NCBI GenBank assembly: GCA_019454705.1
Contig: JACFNS010000146.1
Span: 1 to 6,597 of the forward strand
Source: Taibaiella sp.
GTDB lineage: Bacteria; Bacteroidota; Bacteroidia; Chitinophagales; Chitinophagaceae
DNA: 6,597 nt
Direction of reading: 5' to 3'
Under the pieces are notes generated by a model, which was given only the letters and a program-made list of their open reading frames with translations, did no database searches and was not told the origin of the DNA. The position numbers and the translations under genes are program-made. Numbering within the stretch: position 1 is the first letter of the stretch; every line of letters starts with the position of its first letter. Shown here one piece after another: positions 5,706-6,597 of the stretch.

Positions 5706-5776
5706 AAAAAAAATTAAATAATACTGGCCAGATAAAGGGAAAACTGAAGAGAAAAGTAACGATCTGTCACCAGTAT
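5706..5776 (-). promoter_or_regulatory. Leader stem-loop plus T-tract upstream of the RRM gene (attenuator-like)
   Basis: Read on the minus strand, ATACTGG (5776-5770), a 3-nt internal loop and CAGAT (5766-5762) pair with ATCTG (5733-5729), one unpaired base and CCAGTAT (5727-5721): 12 base pairs around a 28-nt loop. It is followed by TATTTAA and a run of eight T (5713-5706), then the RRM ATG 13 nt later. The shape is that of an intrinsic terminator placed in a 5' leader. An alternative is a thermosensor or self-binding site. No promoter further upstream could be firmly identified, so whether it is transcribed is inferred. Confidence 0.4.
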
Positions 5777-5958
5777 ATCAGAAGAGCAAAATAGCTGAAA
5801 CCAAATTCTGAGGTGAAGGTAGGCTTAATAAGCGGACATACCTAAAATATTATTTAACTGTGGGGCTTTGCTGTTCAATATCCGGTAGTTAATATGCTCA
5901 GGTTAATGCCGTTATATAGCTTTTGTACTGCAAATTCCCCCTAAAACAATTTCTTTAA

Positions 5959-5966
5959 TACATTTG
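5959..5966 (+). promoter_or_regulatory. -7 promoter element of the M48 protease gene
   Basis: TACATTTG matches TAnnTTTG at all fixed positions and ends 41 nt before the ATG at 6008. No clear -33 TTTG lies at the expected distance; TTTG at 5922-5925 is too far upstream. Confidence 0.45.
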
Positions 5967-6007
5967 TTATGGAATTGAAATAGTCCTAATTGATAAAATC
6001 GTACCCG

Positions 6008-6597
6008 ATGAAAAAGCTGTATCTGTTACTCTTGTGCTGCGCACCACTTATGTATTCAGGATGTTCAAAGAAAGATGGCGGAGGCGGAGGTGTGAACCTG
6101 TTTACCATAGAGGACGATAAACAACTGGGCCTGCAGGTAAAGGCAGAGATTGCATCAAATCCTGCTGAGTTTCCTATACTGGACCCGGCAACTAATGCAT
6201 CTGCATACAACTATATCAACGGCATCCGCAACGAGATACTGAACAGCGGCAGGGTGACTTACAAAGACCAGTTTGCCTGGGAGGTGTATATCGTAAAGAA
6301 TGATGAGATACAAAATGCCTTTTGCACACCGGGCGGCTATATCTACGTATATACAGGACTGATAAAATACCTGGACAGCAAATCGGCACTGGCAGGTGTT
6401 ATGGGGCACGAGATAGCCCACGCAGACAAACGCCATTCTACCGAGCAACTGACCAAGATATATGGCATACAGACATTGCTGGATATAGTGTTGGGCAACG
6501 ACCAGGGGTTGCTGACACAGGTAGCTTCTCAATTAGTAGCGCTCAAGTTCAGCCGGGATGATGAAACGGAGGCGGATATGGCATCGGTAACTTATCT
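6008..6597 (+). CDS. M48-family metalloprotease, lipoprotein (3' truncated by window end)
   Basis: The frame is open from the ATG at 6008 to the window end, giving 196 residues. It begins with a lipoprotein-type signal, MKKLYLLLLCCAPLMYSGC, with Cys19 as the likely lipidated residue; the -3 position is Tyr, unusual for a lipobox. A short Gly-rich linker follows (DGGGGG, 23-28). The catalytic part has NAFCTPGGYIYVYTGLI (about 103-119), which resembles the NAFxxPGG substrate-binding segment of BepA/LoiP proteases, then the zinc motif His134-Glu-x-x-His138 (HEIAHADKRH). The third ligand is in Glu186-x-x-x-Asp190 (ETEAD). All catalytic residues are present. The role expected from the family is periplasmic, membrane-anchored quality control of outer-membrane proteins. 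I cannot see whether a TPR or other C-terminal domain follows. GTACCCG before the start offers no Shine-Dalgarno sequence. Confidence 0.92.
   Translation, partial: MKKLYLLLLCCAPLMYSGCSKKDGGGGGVNLFTIEDDKQLGLQVKAEIASNPAEFPILDPATNASAYNYINGIRNEILNSGRVTYKDQFAWEVYIVKNDEIQNAFCTPGGYIYVYTGLIKYLDSKSALAGVMGHEIAHADKRHSTEQLTKIYGIQTLLDIVLGNDQGLLTQVASQLVALKFSRDDETEADMASVTY

Larger units (their letters stand above)
5694..6007. other. Divergent intergenic region between the RRM gene and the M48 gene
   Basis: These 314 bases hold no supported gene. The left part is the RRM leader with its stem-loop (5721-5776). The right part contains TACATTTG at 5959-5966, the likely -7 element of the M48 gene. Between them is AT-rich sequence with only weak inverted repeats, for example AGGTA/TACCT around GCTTA-A-TAAGC at 5817-5843. 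No tRNA-like or known riboswitch pattern was recognised. Confidence 0.5.

Noticed and set aside
5817..5843. Inverted repeat AGGTA/TACCT around GCTTAATAAGC
   Set aside because: The inner palindrome leaves a one-base loop and the outer arms are unevenly spaced, so a stable RNA hairpin is unlikely; compatible with chance in AT-rich sequence.
5986..6532. Minus-strand frames opposite the M48 protease (5986-6210 and 6155-6532)
   Set aside because: The plus strand carries an intact HExxH protease; these are shadow frames.
1..6597. CRISPR arrays, tRNA or rRNA genes, insertion-sequence ends, phage genes
   Set aside because: No regularly spaced repeats, cloverleaf-like segments, transposase motifs or phage structural genes were seen on either strand.

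Overview
The window looks like ordinary chromosomal DNA of a Bacteroidota bacterium, most likely of the Chitinophagaceae/Chitinophagales type. Four things point there. A large secreted protein ends in a Por/type IX secretion (T9SS type A) sorting domain. A short single-RRM RNA-binding protein is present. Start codons mostly lack Shine-Dalgarno sequences, and several are preceded by the Bacteroidota -7 element TAnnTTTG. A DUF2200 protein and a long form of PhnA are also present. The genus assignment is inference; no rRNA gene or phylogenetic marker is in the window.

Layout, left to right. (1) Positions 1-289 hold the AT-rich C-terminal end of an unrecognised protein. (2) Positions 456-939 hold a small type II toxin-antitoxin module: a 56-aa antitoxin gene preceded by a repeat-rich, operator-like leader, overlapping by 19 nt a RelE/ParE-type toxin gene that starts with GTG. 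(3) Positions 1029-1457 encode a hotdog-fold acyl-CoA thioesterase-like protein. It converges, across a hairpin terminator, on a 588-aa T9SS-exported protein (minus strand, 3286 to 1520). (4) Positions 3287-3413 form a divergent intergenic region leading to a DUF2200 gene. That gene meets, only 10 nt stop-to-stop, a minus-strand 162-aa orphan that may have a tubby/LURP-one-like fold. (5) The orphan is divergent from a phnA-like gene (4394-4984); each has a -7-like element 16-19 nt from its start codon. (6) On the minus strand lie a 95-aa two-helix membrane protein and, upstream of it, an RRM protein gene. The RRM gene has a strong terminator hairpin behind it and an attenuator-like stem-loop plus T-tract in its leader. 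(7) At the right edge a lipoprotein-type M48 metalloprotease begins at 6008 and runs off the window.

The genes do not form one pathway. They are mostly single-gene transcription units arranged convergently or divergently. The toxin-antitoxin pair and the AT-rich fragment on the left look accessory; the rest looks like housekeeping or envelope genes. I see no CRISPR array, tRNA, rRNA, transposase or phage gene. The least explained items are the RRM leader structure, the 162-aa orphan, the left-edge fragment, and the direct repeats in front of the antitoxin. I found no convincing new multi-gene system.
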